NCBI GenBank assembly: GCA_963737745.1
Contig: CAVTTR010000012.1
Location: 496,001 to 560,000 of the forward strand
Reading direction: 5' to 3'
DNA: 64,000 bases
Source of the DNA: Bog-473 sp963737745
Lineage (GTDB): Bacteria; Actinomycetota; Acidimicrobiia; Acidimicrobiales; RAAP-2
Part shown: positions 54,465-63,284 of the stretch, one piece after another
How the letters are laid out: the number at the start of each line of letters is the position of its first letter
Numbering within the stretch: the first letter of the stretch is position 1
Notes under the pieces: generated by a model
What the model was told of the DNA's origin: nothing
The model's input: only the letters and a program-made list of their open reading frames with translations
Database searches by the model: none
Position numbers and translations under genes: made by a program

Positions 54465-54673
54465 GCGGGGTACGGATCGTCATTGACCCGGTGGCCTGTG
54501 AAGCCTACGGCTACTGCGCTGAATTACTCCCCGAGGCGATTTCCCTCGATGAGTGGGGCTACCCCATCGTTGATAACCATCCCGTGCCTCCCGAGCTCAT
54601 GACCCTGGCCAGACGGGCAGCTCGGGACTGCCCCAAGCGCGCCATCGCAGTTCTGAAGATGAAGAACGAGTAG
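54461..54673 (+). CDS. 3Fe-4S-type ferredoxin
   Basis: This 70-residue ferredoxin has IDPVACEAYGYCAELLPEAI, SLDEWGYPIVDN and ARRAARDCPKRAIAVLKM. The CxxxxxC pattern and single distal CP give a 3Fe-4S cluster as in actinobacterial P450 partners. It is the last gene in the ApbE operon; the start overlaps the NuoF-like stop by ATGA. It may pass electrons to or from the NuoF-like protein. Confidence 0.9.
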   Translation: MSGVRIVIDPVACEAYGYCAELLPEAISLDEWGYPIVDNHPVPPELMTLARRAARDCPKRAIAVLKMKNE

Positions 54674-54812
54674 CGGCCAAGTCCATCGGTGAACCAGCCC
54701 ACGGATCTCTTCCAGTGCAGAAGAACGATGGTCAGGTCATCATCGCCAGCAACCGGACTCTTGGCGCCGTCGGGCTAGGACCGAATGCTTGCGAATCCTA
54801 CGCTTTGTGGGC

Positions 54813-55313
54813 TCAGTACTGGCCCTTGATAACGAAGTACGAGCCTCGGATGGTCCCTGCCAGCTTCGACCTCTGCCTTGCGAATTTGAACGAACCCAAC
54901 TCAGCGGGAACGTCCATACCTTCGGAGAGCTTGAATCCGACCGCCCGTTTTGGAGTCAGCCCGTCGAGCGTATAGAGGACGTTGATCGAAAGCCCGTTCT
55001 CGTAGAACACGTAGGTCCAGCGGATGTTTTCGACCTGGAACGTCGTTGCCTCGAGCGGGGGCGACCCGATGACGATGTCGCGTTCCTCCTTTAAGATGCG
55101 ATGCACGAGGTCGATGTCCTTCTTTGCCTTAACGGCAGGCTCAACCGTGAAGACATGGTTGTACTTGTTCTTGAAGTAGCGAGCTTCGTTTGCTCGAAGG
55201 CCGGCCAGCGCAGCCACAACTGGCGACGACTCCAGGCCGACGGTAGACACATTGACGAAATCTACGGAGTAGCTCACAGACAGTTCAACCTTCGGGAAGA
55301 GCGTCAAAATCAC
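54813..55313 (-). CDS. hypothetical protein
   Basis: This 166-residue soluble protein contains VELSVSYSVDFVNVSTVGLE, RYFKNKYNHVFTVEPAVKAK, RWTYVFYENGLSINVLYTLD and KFARQRSKLAGTIRGSYFVI. The alternating strands suggest a beta-sandwich or lipocalin-like fold. Length and composition are consistent with a real gene. Its start overlaps the preceding DUF1059-like gene by about 29 nt. Function unknown. Confidence 0.62.
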   Translation of the reverse strand: MILTLFPKVELSVSYSVDFVNVSTVGLESSPVVAALAGLRANEARYFKNKYNHVFTVEPAVKAKKDIDLVHRILKEERDIVIGSPPLEATTFQVENIRWTYVFYENGLSINVLYTLDGLTPKRAVGFKLSEGMDVPAELGSFKFARQRSKLAGTIRGSYFVIKGQY

Positions 55314-55521
55314 GCTTGGCCTGCCGATACCAACCCATACCCTTGATCGGATTCTTCCACCGGCCCTTCATGTCCTTCAAGGCAGCTTCATGCTCCGTGT
55401 GACCGTGAGCGACCATCTCCTTGAGATGTCGATCTTGCGCCTTGATCACCTCGTCCGCAGTCGTGCCCTGGTGCGGAGAGTCGCACGGGCCACCAAGTTG
55501 CTCACACGTCATGGTTTTCAT
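55285..55521 (-). CDS. DUF1059-like small protein
   Basis: This protein of about 78 residues starts MKTMTCEQLGGPCDSPHQGT, followed by TADEVIKAQDRHLKEMVAHG and HTEHEAALKDMKGRW. The N-terminal MTCxxLGGPCD and the following helix are characteristic of the DUF1059 family. An ATG two codons earlier is equally possible, and AAAGGAAG precedes both. Role unknown. Confidence 0.75.
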   Translation of the reverse strand: MKTMTCEQLGGPCDSPHQGTTADEVIKAQDRHLKEMVAHGHTEHEAALKDMKGRWKNPIKGMGWYRQAKRDFDALPEG

Positions 55522-55581
55522 GACCATCGCTTCCTTTCGTTTCTGACTGTGTTTGGGGGTCTCGACGCTGATCCAAGGAGG

Positions 55582-56449
55582 TCAATCATCGTTCAACTTC
55601 CTCCGGACTCGGACTATCTCCATCGTTGACAGGACATCTGGGTCAGCAATCAGCTCAACCTCGTGCACCAGGCCGACCTCGTTTACATGGAAGACAAATG
55701 CCACCTTGGTCGATCCGGCTTGGATCCAAGCGGCACCCAGCTCACCGTCGATAGTGACCGGTGCCGCTCCTCGGGTGCCGTTGAAGCGAGCAGCCACTCC
55801 GGCTGCCCCGTTGTACGCGGCTTCCGAACCCATGGTTTGCCCGACCAGGTCGGCACGCATGACGGCGTCGGGAGCGAGGAGCGACAACAAGCGTGGCAAG
55901 ATCCCCACCGCGGGCCGCAGTGAGGAATGCGTCGATAACCCGTTGGCTTTCGGCGCTCGCTGCCTGTGATGCGGCCGGCTCCGGCACGCCCTGCACCTTG
56001 CGCCGCGCCCGGCTGGCCAATTGGCGGACAGCAGTATTCGAGCGCCCCATGACAGCGCTTACCTCGTCGAACGGATACCCGAACACATCGTGTAGGACGA
56101 ACGCCACCCGTTCGGCTGGTGCAAGGGTATTGAGGACGACCCGCATCGCGTCACCCGTCACCTCGGCGAGCAGAGCGTCCCCTTCAGGATCAACCGGAGC
56201 TTGGTCGTCAGCAACCGTGGACTCCACCCCCGACCTGGTGCGCCTCCTGCGCAGGTGGTCAAGGCAAAGCCGCGTCACGACGGTGGTGAGCCAGGCGGGG
56301 ACGTCATCAATGGCGTTCGTGCCGGAGAATCGAACCCAGGCTTCCTGAAGGACGTCGTCCGCATCGGCCTCGGACCCGAGTATCCGGACGGCGATTGCGG
56401 TCAACCGAGGCCGCTCAGCGTAGAAATCGGTCAGTTCCACTGTGGTCAC
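55582..56449 (-). CDS. ECF41-like sigma factor with SnoaL-type C-domain (one frameshift)
   Basis: This is a reconstructed protein of about 288 residues. Region 2 contains LTAIAVRILGSEADADDVLQ and AWVRFSGTNAIDDVPAW; region 4 has RVAFVLHDVFGYPFDEVSAV and GRSNTAVRQLASRARRKV. A shift near 55900 breaks the frame. The C-terminal SnoaL-like domain continues as LLSLLAPDAVMRADLVGQ to AFVFHVNEVGLVHEVEL. This architecture is that of ECF41/SigJ factors, in which the C-domain modulates activity instead of an anti-sigma factor. Targets often include a carboxymuconolactone decarboxylase or oxidoreductase gene. Confidence 0.82.
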
Positions 56450-56607
56450 ACCCTATTGACGCACTGCACCTCCAGAATGTGACCTCACGGCGCACGAAAG
56501 AACCCCCTGGTGGCACCGACAACGAGACCCGCACGGCTCGGGCCGACTGGCGACTCCATGCACATTCGCCCGGAATAAGTCTCTCGTGGCGACGGTATCG
56601 TCGCTCC

Positions 56608-56811
56608 ATGACACGCGACGAAGCGATTCGAGTAGGAATCTTCACGCTTGCAGAGTGGCACCGGCGGGACCATGGGCAACGCTGCGTATGCCGTGAGGCC
56701 GAACAGTTCGGCGCTCAATCGGCCGCAGTAGTCGATGCCTTTGCCGCTCAGGGCGTGACTTTCGATGGCTACACCGGCACGGGCAGCGGGGTGCTCGGTC
56801 CTCCACGGTGA
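56608..56811 (+). CDS. possible small hypothetical protein
   Basis: This is a 67-residue frame beginning MTRDEAIRVGIFTLAEWHRR, then HGQRCVCREAEQFGAQSAAV and VDAFAAQGVTFDGYTGTGSG. The polar and regular composition suggests a gene, yet no clear ribosome site precedes it. Two Cys are spaced CVC. Function unknown. Confidence 0.4.
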   Translation: MTRDEAIRVGIFTLAEWHRRDHGQRCVCREAEQFGAQSAAVVDAFAAQGVTFDGYTGTGSGVLGPPR

Positions 56812-56885
56812 TCGACCCCATTCGGCTAACGAACGTGGCCAACAAGAACAAGGGGCCTCACTCCACCCCGTTCTTCGTCATCAGT

Positions 56886-57266
56886 TCACACAGCGTGGAG
56901 TTGGGGGTGCAAAGCAGCGCCGGCCTGATCGGCGAGAGCGACGGCCACCACCCGCCGCTCCCAAGACACCGGGTAACCAGCAGTGGGAGTCAGAACGAAG
57001 CGGCCCAGCAACTCACCTCTGCTCTGCACGACCAGCTCGATCTCGGGTCCAGGCAGGCCCACGCTGTGAACACCCCACACCCTTCCCCCGAGGATGACCT
57101 GCCCGTCATGTTCGATCCGCAACATGCGTCGATCTGCGGATCCTCGTTCATAGCGGGCAGCTCGTAGGTGCAGAAGCTCAACGAGCTCCTCCCTTACCCG
57201 CGCGAGAACTTCGGTAGCCGCTGCTTCCGATGCGACAAGTTCGGAGATGTCATAAATCCGGCCCAC
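56886..57266 (-). pseudogene. C-terminal GAF-type domain, N-terminus missing
   Basis: The 127-residue frame (GRIYDISELVASEAAATEVL, then ELLHLRAARYERGSADRR, GVHSVGLPGPEIELVVQSRG and RRVVAVALADQAGAAL) matches the C-terminal GAF-like sensor domain. In relatives it follows a DUF4118 four-helix membrane module. Just upstream another frame reads TLVATVIIMRRQLKRR, which looks like the last membrane helix. The helices before it are absent. I read this as a truncated and frameshifted sensor. Confidence 0.55.
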
Positions 57267-57401
57267 ATAATCCGCCTCTTCAGTTGCCGTCGCATGATGA
57301 TGACGGTTGCGACGAGTGTCCGAGTGAAATGCTCACGCACTCAGCTCGACGTAACTTGGGTCTAAACTCGCGCCACTTCTTACGCTGCGGGGGGGCCACA
57401 G

Positions 57402-58269
57402 ATGAAACGAAGCTTACGACCGGGCCATAGCTCGTTGGCAGCGTTGGCGATTGTGATTCCACTTTCGCTACTGGTCCCACTGGTTGTTATTGCGAGTTCC
57501 GGAGCAGTGACCCCGATCACGTTACCTGCACATTCGCAGTACGTGGCCTTGGGGAGTTCCTACGGAGCGGGCTTCTTCATTCAGCCCCAGGAGCCAGGTA
57601 ACCCCGGAGGCTGCGGGCGCTCGGAAGTCGACTATCCGCACCTGGTCGCCGCGAAACTGCATCTGACACTCGACGATGTCACATGTGGTGGAGCGACGAC
57701 TGCTAACGCTCTTACGACACCGCAAGGTGCAAACCCTCCCCAAAATTGACGCCGTTACTTCGAAGACGCGTTTGGTGACCATGACCATCGGAGGCAATGA
57801 CGTGAACTACGTCGCCACGGCCATTGAGTGCGGACTACCCAATTTTAACTGCGTCACGGCGGCCAATACGACGCAGATTGACGCCGCCTTCAAGGCACTC
57901 CCGAACTCTCTGAGCCAACTGATTCAGGCCATTCGGGCCAAGGCTCCAAAAGTCACCATCGTCCTCGTCACCTACCTCCGGCTCGTGCCTCCCTCGCCGT
58001 GCGCGGCCTTAGGGTATACACCAGCGGCAACGCGTCTGATTGCATCCATCGGCACACGACTAGAGCATGTCTTCGTAGGCGTGGCGAAGGCCGACCACAT
58101 CAGGCTGGTGGATCCCTACGCCATCGGAGCGACGCATGGCCCGTGTGCCAAGGGTGGTCAGAAGTGGATAGCCGGTCTCACCCCCACCAATGGGTTTGAA
58201 TACCACCCAACGGCGGCGGGCCATCGACAGATGGCGAAAATGGTGGAACAAGGGCTCTCAGGAGACTAA
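57402..58269 (+). CDS. secreted SGNH-type hydrolase with one frameshift
   Basis: The protein begins with a signal peptide (SLAALAIVIPLSLLVPLVVI) and block I of the SGNH fold, QYVALGSSYGAG, where Ser replaces the Asp of GDS. A shift near 57735 separates GANPPQ from KIDAVTSKTRLVTMTIGGND (block III GGND). Block V near the end has EYHPTAAGH with the catalytic His and a preceding hydrophobic segment. Such enzymes hydrolyse esters of lipids or polysaccharides. A second SGNH gene lies convergent next to it. Confidence 0.8.
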
Positions 58270-58413
58270 TGAGCAACTCCTGTTCGCCAGGAGTACTCCG
58301 AGACTCTCATTGGCTAATGCCTGGTCATACGATGACGAATGACCGCTCAAGTCAACGTTCTTCGAAAGCGGACGACACCTTTTCGAGCAGTATTGCTGGG
58401 AACACTCACTCCG

Positions 58414-59304
58414 TCAGGATGGGATGACGGCGGCGATGGACCGGGCGATACTCTCGTAGCCGGCGTTGTTGGGATGCAGCTTGGAGCGGTAGGGCACTGA
58501 ACTGCAATCCCACGTCAGCTCGCACGTGCGTGCTACATCCAACGGTACATGGCCGTCATTGCCGAAATCTATCGGGTCGGTCTGATCGATATCGAACGCT
58601 TGCGCCACGTTCGCCATAGGGATGCCGGAGGTCTCGTAAATGTCGTGCAACGTGTCGTCGAGTCGGCGTATGACGGTGAGACTTGTCTCTGCAAACTCCT
58701 CCCCGGCCGCGCTACGAAGATAGTCCCCGAGGTAGGGGTCGAAATGGTCCACCCCGACGATGTGCATGGTGGGGCTGCCCGCCGCACGCAGGATGGCGAT
58801 GATCTGCGGGAGCTGTTGGTGGATAACCTCGAGGCGTTGGGCGACGCACGGTTGGTTGATCGTGTGAAACACGAGGCAGTGGTCGATGTCGTTGAATCCC
58901 AGGTCGACGGTTGTCAACACCGTGGAGGGATGCGTGTGGAGGAAGTCGATCGCCTCGACCAGTTGCGCCACGTACGGATGACACCGATCTCCCCCGGTCA
59001 AGAACGCGTCCATTGTCTCCCCCGCGCATCCAAGCTGCACCAGCTGTAGGCCGTGCCAATGGCTCCGTTCGATCGACAGGAGATCGTTTGCATACCCAGT
59101 CTCGGTAGGTTGACCCTGAGGACGGGCACTCGTGGGCTGAAATCCGATCGAAGCAGAGCCGCCGAGGGCGAGGTAATAGGTAGTAACCGGACCAGAGGCA
59201 TCTGTCGCACCGACCACATTCTGAATGCTCACGAGGGCGACGAGGAGCATTACGAGACCCAACCCTGCCGCGACGGCCGGACGCGACGATCGACTCTTTC
59301 TCAC
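58414..59304 (-). CDS. secreted SGNH-type hydrolase with altered nucleophile motif
   Basis: This protein of about 296 residues has a signal peptide (VAAGLGLVMLLVALVSIQNV). Block I is YYLALGGSASIGFQPT, in which GGSAS replaces the classic GDSxS. The oxyanion motif is VDLGFNDIDH (normally GGND) and the C-terminal catalytic Asp/His is in LHPNNAGYESIA. The GTG at 59304 has GGAGG upstream. It resembles its convergent neighbour in architecture but not closely in sequence. Substrate unknown. Confidence 0.8.
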   Translation of the reverse strand: MRKSRSSRPAVAAGLGLVMLLVALVSIQNVVGATDASGPVTTYYLALGGSASIGFQPTSARPQGQPTETGYANDLLSIERSHWHGLQLVQLGCAGETMDAFLTGGDRCHPYVAQLVEAIDFLHTHPSTVLTTVDLGFNDIDHCLVFHTINQPCVAQRLEVIHQQLPQIIAILRAAGSPTMHIVGVDHFDPYLGDYLRSAAGEEFAETSLTVIRRLDDTLHDIYETSGIPMANVAQAFDIDQTDPIDFGNDGHVPLDVARTCELTWDCSSVPYRSKLHPNNAGYESIARSIAAVIPS

Positions 59305-59500
59305 TCCGCCCACCTCCCAGCGGTAACCGCCCTCTGAGAGGGTACTCCTCAATGATCGATATCACCTTGTCCACGCTCATGTGGAGGTCGCCTCGAACGA
59401 ATGGGGATACGTGGCGATGAGCTGCCCTTCGCTTCGAGCGAGATGCAGATCTACGAGATCGCGGGGTGTGCTGCCGGCGGCGCTCGGTCAAGCTCACGCG

Positions 59501-60421
59501 GTGGCGAACATCTTGCTGCAGACGACCATCGTGGACATTGCCGACGACTGGAACGTCGGGCGGTTCTCTCTCCTCGCCGACGAGCTGGCACGCGCCGGCC
59601 ACGAGGTGACGGCCCGCAACCGCGACGACGCGACCGACGACTCGGTGCTGAGCGTGCTCGACACGCTCGACTACGACCAGCTCTGGCTGATGGCCGTCGA
59701 CACGGGCGACGGGCTCTCGCCCGGTGACTCGGCGGGGATCATGCGCTTCCGCGAGAGCGGTGGCGGGGTGCTGACCGCGCGCGACCACCAGGACCTCGGC
59801 TCCTGTCTCGTCTGCCTCGGCTCGATCGGCCAGCTCAACCACTTCCACAACCAGAACCCCGAGCCGCATGCCCGCCGTGACGATCAGGACAACCCGAACA
59901 TTTCGTGGCCGAACTACCACTCCGGCGCGAACGGCGAGTACCAGCCGGTCATGGCCAACGAGCCGCCGCACGAGCTGCTCAGGACCGAGCGGAACCCCAG
60001 CGGCCGCATCGAGTGGTTCCCGGGCCATCCCCACGAGGGTGCAGTGTCGGCGCCGCCGGAGTACGACTTCGCGCAGGTCGTCGGCTGGGGTCGCAGCACG
60101 GTCAGCGGCCGTACGTTCAACCTGGCGGTCGCCCTCGACGGCGAGACGATGGCCGACGCCGTCCCCGCGGGTAGGGCAGTGGCGTGCTCGACCTTCCACC
60201 ACTTCGCCGACATGAACTGGGACATCGACGCCGGCGCGCCGTCGTTCGTGACCGAGCCACCGAGCGACGAGATGAAGCGGGATCCCTCCCGGCTCGAAGT
60301 GTTCAAAGACTACGTGCGAAATATCGCCCGTTGGCTCGGTACACGTGCCGAGCACAACCGCAACGCCCGGGCGAACAGCGACGTTCGCACGCCGCGGTCG
60401 GCCGCCCTGGCTGAGGGCTGA
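59501..60421 (+). CDS. ThuA/GATase1-like hypothetical protein
   Basis: This protein of about 307 residues begins NILLQTTIVDIADDWNVGRF, SLLADELARAGHEVTARNRD and DTLDYDQLWLMAVDTGDGLS. Next are AGIMRFRESGGGVLTARDHQ and a Cys pair CLVCLGS. The opening is the Rossmann-like class I glutamine-amidotransferase/ThuA fold. The rest has NHFHNQNPEPHARRDDQD and an Asn/His-rich region. A GTG at 59501 was chosen because earlier residues look random. Third codon positions are markedly G/C-rich compared with the neighbours, a hint of transfer. Function unknown. Confidence 0.68.
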   Translation: MANILLQTTIVDIADDWNVGRFSLLADELARAGHEVTARNRDDATDDSVLSVLDTLDYDQLWLMAVDTGDGLSPGDSAGIMRFRESGGGVLTARDHQDLGSCLVCLGSIGQLNHFHNQNPEPHARRDDQDNPNISWPNYHSGANGEYQPVMANEPPHELLRTERNPSGRIEWFPGHPHEGAVSAPPEYDFAQVVGWGRSTVSGRTFNLAVALDGETMADAVPAGRAVACSTFHHFADMNWDIDAGAPSFVTEPPSDEMKRDPSRLEVFKDYVRNIARWLGTRAEHNRNARANSDVRTPRSAALAEG

Positions 60422-60628
60422 GCCGGCGCCATATCGCCAAGACCGTCTGCCCAGTAACATCGAGCGTATCGACGTTGAACTGAGCGCTCCACCTTTTCCC
60501 TGGACTCGGGGTGCTGGCACGAAGAAGATCCGGATACTGCCCCCCTTGGCTGTTGGCCGAGCGTGCACGACACTTGGATGCGATGGCGCAGGTGGACTTG
60601 TCGAGAACTCGGGTGGCGTGAGAACGGC

Positions 60629-63160
60629 GTGACTGTTGCCTGGTACCGGGTGCGTGCGACATTGCATCGCCGATGGCCCGGATACCTGTCTCTCGTCCTC
60701 CTCATCGGGCTGGTGGGTGGCCTGGCCATGGCCTCCATCGCCGGTGCGCGGCGGACGCAATCGTCGTACCCGAGCTTCCTGGCCGGCACGAACCCGTCCG
60801 ATCTGAACGTGGCGGTGTACAACCCCGCCACTGACGGCGGTCCAGGTCCGCCGTTGGCGACCAAAATTGCCCACCTGCCCGGAGTGAAACGGGTCAGAGG
60901 TGTCATAGCCCCTACCTTCGTGCCGCTTACTGCCGACGGCACGCCGAGGTTGAGCACGTTCAATCTTGCGGGCACGTTGGGCAGTCGCGATGGGGAGCTC
61001 TTCACCCAGGATCGTCTCACGGCCGTCCAAGGACGGCTGGCCGACCCGCAGCGGGCCGACGAGATCATGATGACCGCAAGCGCCGCCCGCCTCTACGGGG
61101 TCCATGTCGGCCAGGTGGTTCCCCTGGGGTTCTACCTCCCGGCGCAGCAGAACCTGCCGGGGTTCGGTACTCCTCGCGTGCCACCAGCCCTGCGGGCGAA
61201 CACCACGTTGGTGGGGATAGTGACGCTCAACAACCAAGTGGTCCAAGATGACATTGACCGGGCCTACGGCTTCACGGTGGTGACTCCGGCGCTCATCCGG
61301 GAGACCGTTGCCATCTCGCCGCGGGCGGGTGAGCCCGAAGGATACGGAGTCCAACTCGTTCATGGCGCGCGTGATGTTCCCGCGGTTGAGCGAGAGATCA
61401 CCCAGATAGTCCCGCCGCACATGACCTACAACTTCCACGTGACCTCCCGTGTCGTGTCGGAGGTGGAACTGGCGATCAAGCCCGAAGCGGTCGCTCTGGG
61501 TGCATTCGGGGCTATCGCCGCTCTTGTCGCCCTGGTGTTGGGGGTACAGGCGATCTCCCGCCAGCTGCGGTGGGGTGAAGAAGACCGGCGGGTGCTGCGC
61601 GCCCTGGGAGCGGCCCCGGTCGAATCCGCAAGCGATGGCCTGATCGGTGTTCTCGGCGCTGTTCTCCTGGGCTCGTTCCTGGCCGCCCTGGTGGCGGTGG
61701 AACTTTCCCCGCTCGCTCCGCTGGGGCCGGTGCGCCCGGTCGACCCCGACCCGGGAATTGCCTTCGACTGGACGGTGCTCGGCGCCGGGCTCGGCGTGCT
61801 GGTGGTCGGCCTAGGGTCCGCCGCGGTCGCTCTCGCCTATCGAGGAGCGCCCAGCCGCCTCGCTCAGATACGGAAACCTGTGGCTCGACGCTCGAGAGCC
61901 AGCCGCGGCGCCGAAGCTACCGGTATGCCCGTCGCCGGTACGGTGGGGGTACGTTTCGCCCTCGAGTCGGGACGAGGCCGAACCGCAGTGCCAGTTCGCT
62001 CAGCGCTGCTGGGAACCATCCTGGCCGTTGCCTTGCTGGTCGGCACGCTGACCTTCGCCAGCGGTTTGCACACCCTGGTGTCGACGCCAGCGCTGTATGG
62101 GTGGAACTGGAACTACATGCTCAACCCGAGCGACGACGTCCCACCGCAAGCCTTGAAGCTTCTGGACCATGATCCCGACGTCAGCGCGTGGACCGGAGTG
62201 ACCTACACCAACGCCGCGATCGACGGCCAGACGGTGCCGATCCTCATCAGCACCCCTCGCCCCAAGGCGGCTCCCCCGATCCTGTCGGGACACGATCTGG
62301 AGGCCAAGGATCAGATCGTGCTGGGGGCAGCCACGTTGGCCGTGCTCCACAAGCATGTAGGCGGGACGGTGATGTTGAGTGTCGGGACTCCTAAGGATGC
62401 CCCCCTCTACATCTCGCCAATCGCGCTGCGGATCGTCGGCACCGCCACATTTCCCGCAGTGGGCTACTCCAGTTTCGTCTCCGACCACACCTCCATGGGC
62501 ACCGGGGCCCTAATTTCCACGGCGATCATTCCGGCCGCGTTCAACCGGGCGATCAACAGCCCTGACCCGATCCTCAATGGGCCTACATTGGTCTTCGTGC
62601 GGTTGCGCAGCGGTGTCAGCCACGCCGCCGGCCGGGCCAACTTGTCGCGCATCGACAAGGCGGCGGACAAAATGCTTGCCGCCGACCCTAATGCCTCCGG
62701 CAACAACGTCACCCTGCTGGGCGTGCAGCGTCCGGTCCAGATCGTGAACTACCGCAGCATTGGCTCCACACCGGTCATCCTGGCGGTGGGGCTCGCGGTC
62801 GGGGCGATCGTGGCGCTCGCCCTCACCTTGGTGGCATCGGTCCGGCACCGTCGACGAGACCTCGCCCTGTTGAAGGCTCTCGGCTTCACCCCCCGGCAGC
62901 TGGCCGCGGTGGTGGCGTGGCAGTCCACGGTGACGGCCGTCGTCGGAGTCATCGTCGGCCTTCCGCTCGGGATCGTCATCGGGCGCCAACTGTGGACGGT
63001 GTTCGCCGACAACCTCAACGCCGTACCTGACCCCACGGTGCCGGTCGTATCCGTGGTTCTCGTCGCCCTCGGTGCTCTGGCCTTCGCCAATGTCGTCGCG
63101 GCGATCCCCGGTCGGATCGCGGCACATACCCCGACGGCCATGGTGCTGAGGGCCGAGTAA
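60629..63160 (+). CDS. large FtsX-like ABC permease
   Basis: This intact protein of about 843 residues has two FtsX/MacB-type halves. It begins VTVAWYRVRATLHRRWPGYL and LSLVLLIGLVGGLAMASIAG. A long extracytoplasmic domain follows, then helices near 290-320 and 345-420, then YGWNWNYMLNPSDDVPPQAL. The second half ends in four helices and HTPTAMVLRAE. It is the best-preserved of three paralogs in the window. No ATPase gene is adjacent. Upstream sequence and the GTG start agree with the paralog at 22170. MarR and ClC genes follow on the same strand. Confidence 0.87.
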   Translation: MTVAWYRVRATLHRRWPGYLSLVLLIGLVGGLAMASIAGARRTQSSYPSFLAGTNPSDLNVAVYNPATDGGPGPPLATKIAHLPGVKRVRGVIAPTFVPLTADGTPRLSTFNLAGTLGSRDGELFTQDRLTAVQGRLADPQRADEIMMTASAARLYGVHVGQVVPLGFYLPAQQNLPGFGTPRVPPALRANTTLVGIVTLNNQVVQDDIDRAYGFTVVTPALIRETVAISPRAGEPEGYGVQLVHGARDVPAVEREITQIVPPHMTYNFHVTSRVVSEVELAIKPEAVALGAFGAIAALVALVLGVQAISRQLRWGEEDRRVLRALGAAPVESASDGLIGVLGAVLLGSFLAALVAVELSPLAPLGPVRPVDPDPGIAFDWTVLGAGLGVLVVGLGSAAVALAYRGAPSRLAQIRKPVARRSRASRGAEATGMPVAGTVGVRFALESGRGRTAVPVRSALLGTILAVALLVGTLTFASGLHTLVSTPALYGWNWNYMLNPSDDVPPQALKLLDHDPDVSAWTGVTYTNAAIDGQTVPILISTPRPKAAPPILSGHDLEAKDQIVLGAATLAVLHKHVGGTVMLSVGTPKDAPLYISPIALRIVGTATFPAVGYSSFVSDHTSMGTGALISTAIIPAAFNRAINSPDPILNGPTLVFVRLRSGVSHAAGRANLSRIDKAADKMLAADPNASGNNVTLLGVQRPVQIVNYRSIGSTPVILAVGLAVGAIVALALTLVASVRHRRRDLALLKALGFTPRQLAAVVAWQSTVTAVVGVIVGLPLGIVIGRQLWTVFADNLNAVPDPTVPVVSVVLVALGALAFANVVAAIPGRIAAHTPTAMVLRAE

Positions 63161-63267
63161 GTCCGAGCGCTGGGAGCGGCAACATCCCAGTTCAGCTCCG
63201 TTCGATGGCGAACCCTCCGCTCTACCAGTGTGGGACCGTATCGAAGATGCGACGGAGGTCGGTAGCT

Positions 63268-63282
63268 ACTACAATAGTTAGT
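63268..63282. promoter_or_regulatory. marR promoter -10 with imperfect dyad
   Basis: ACTACAATAGTTAGT is an imperfect palindrome that contains TACAAT (63270-63275), a -10-like hexamer only 10 nt before the ATG. The transcript would be nearly leaderless. The dyad could be the MarR operator. Inference only. Confidence 0.45.
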
Positions 63283-63284
63283 GT

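Noticed and set aside
58712..61438. 908-codon open frame on the minus strand
   Set aside because: It is antisense to the SGNH, ThuA-like and FtsX-like genes, contains no recognisable domain and has Arg/His-rich shadow composition.
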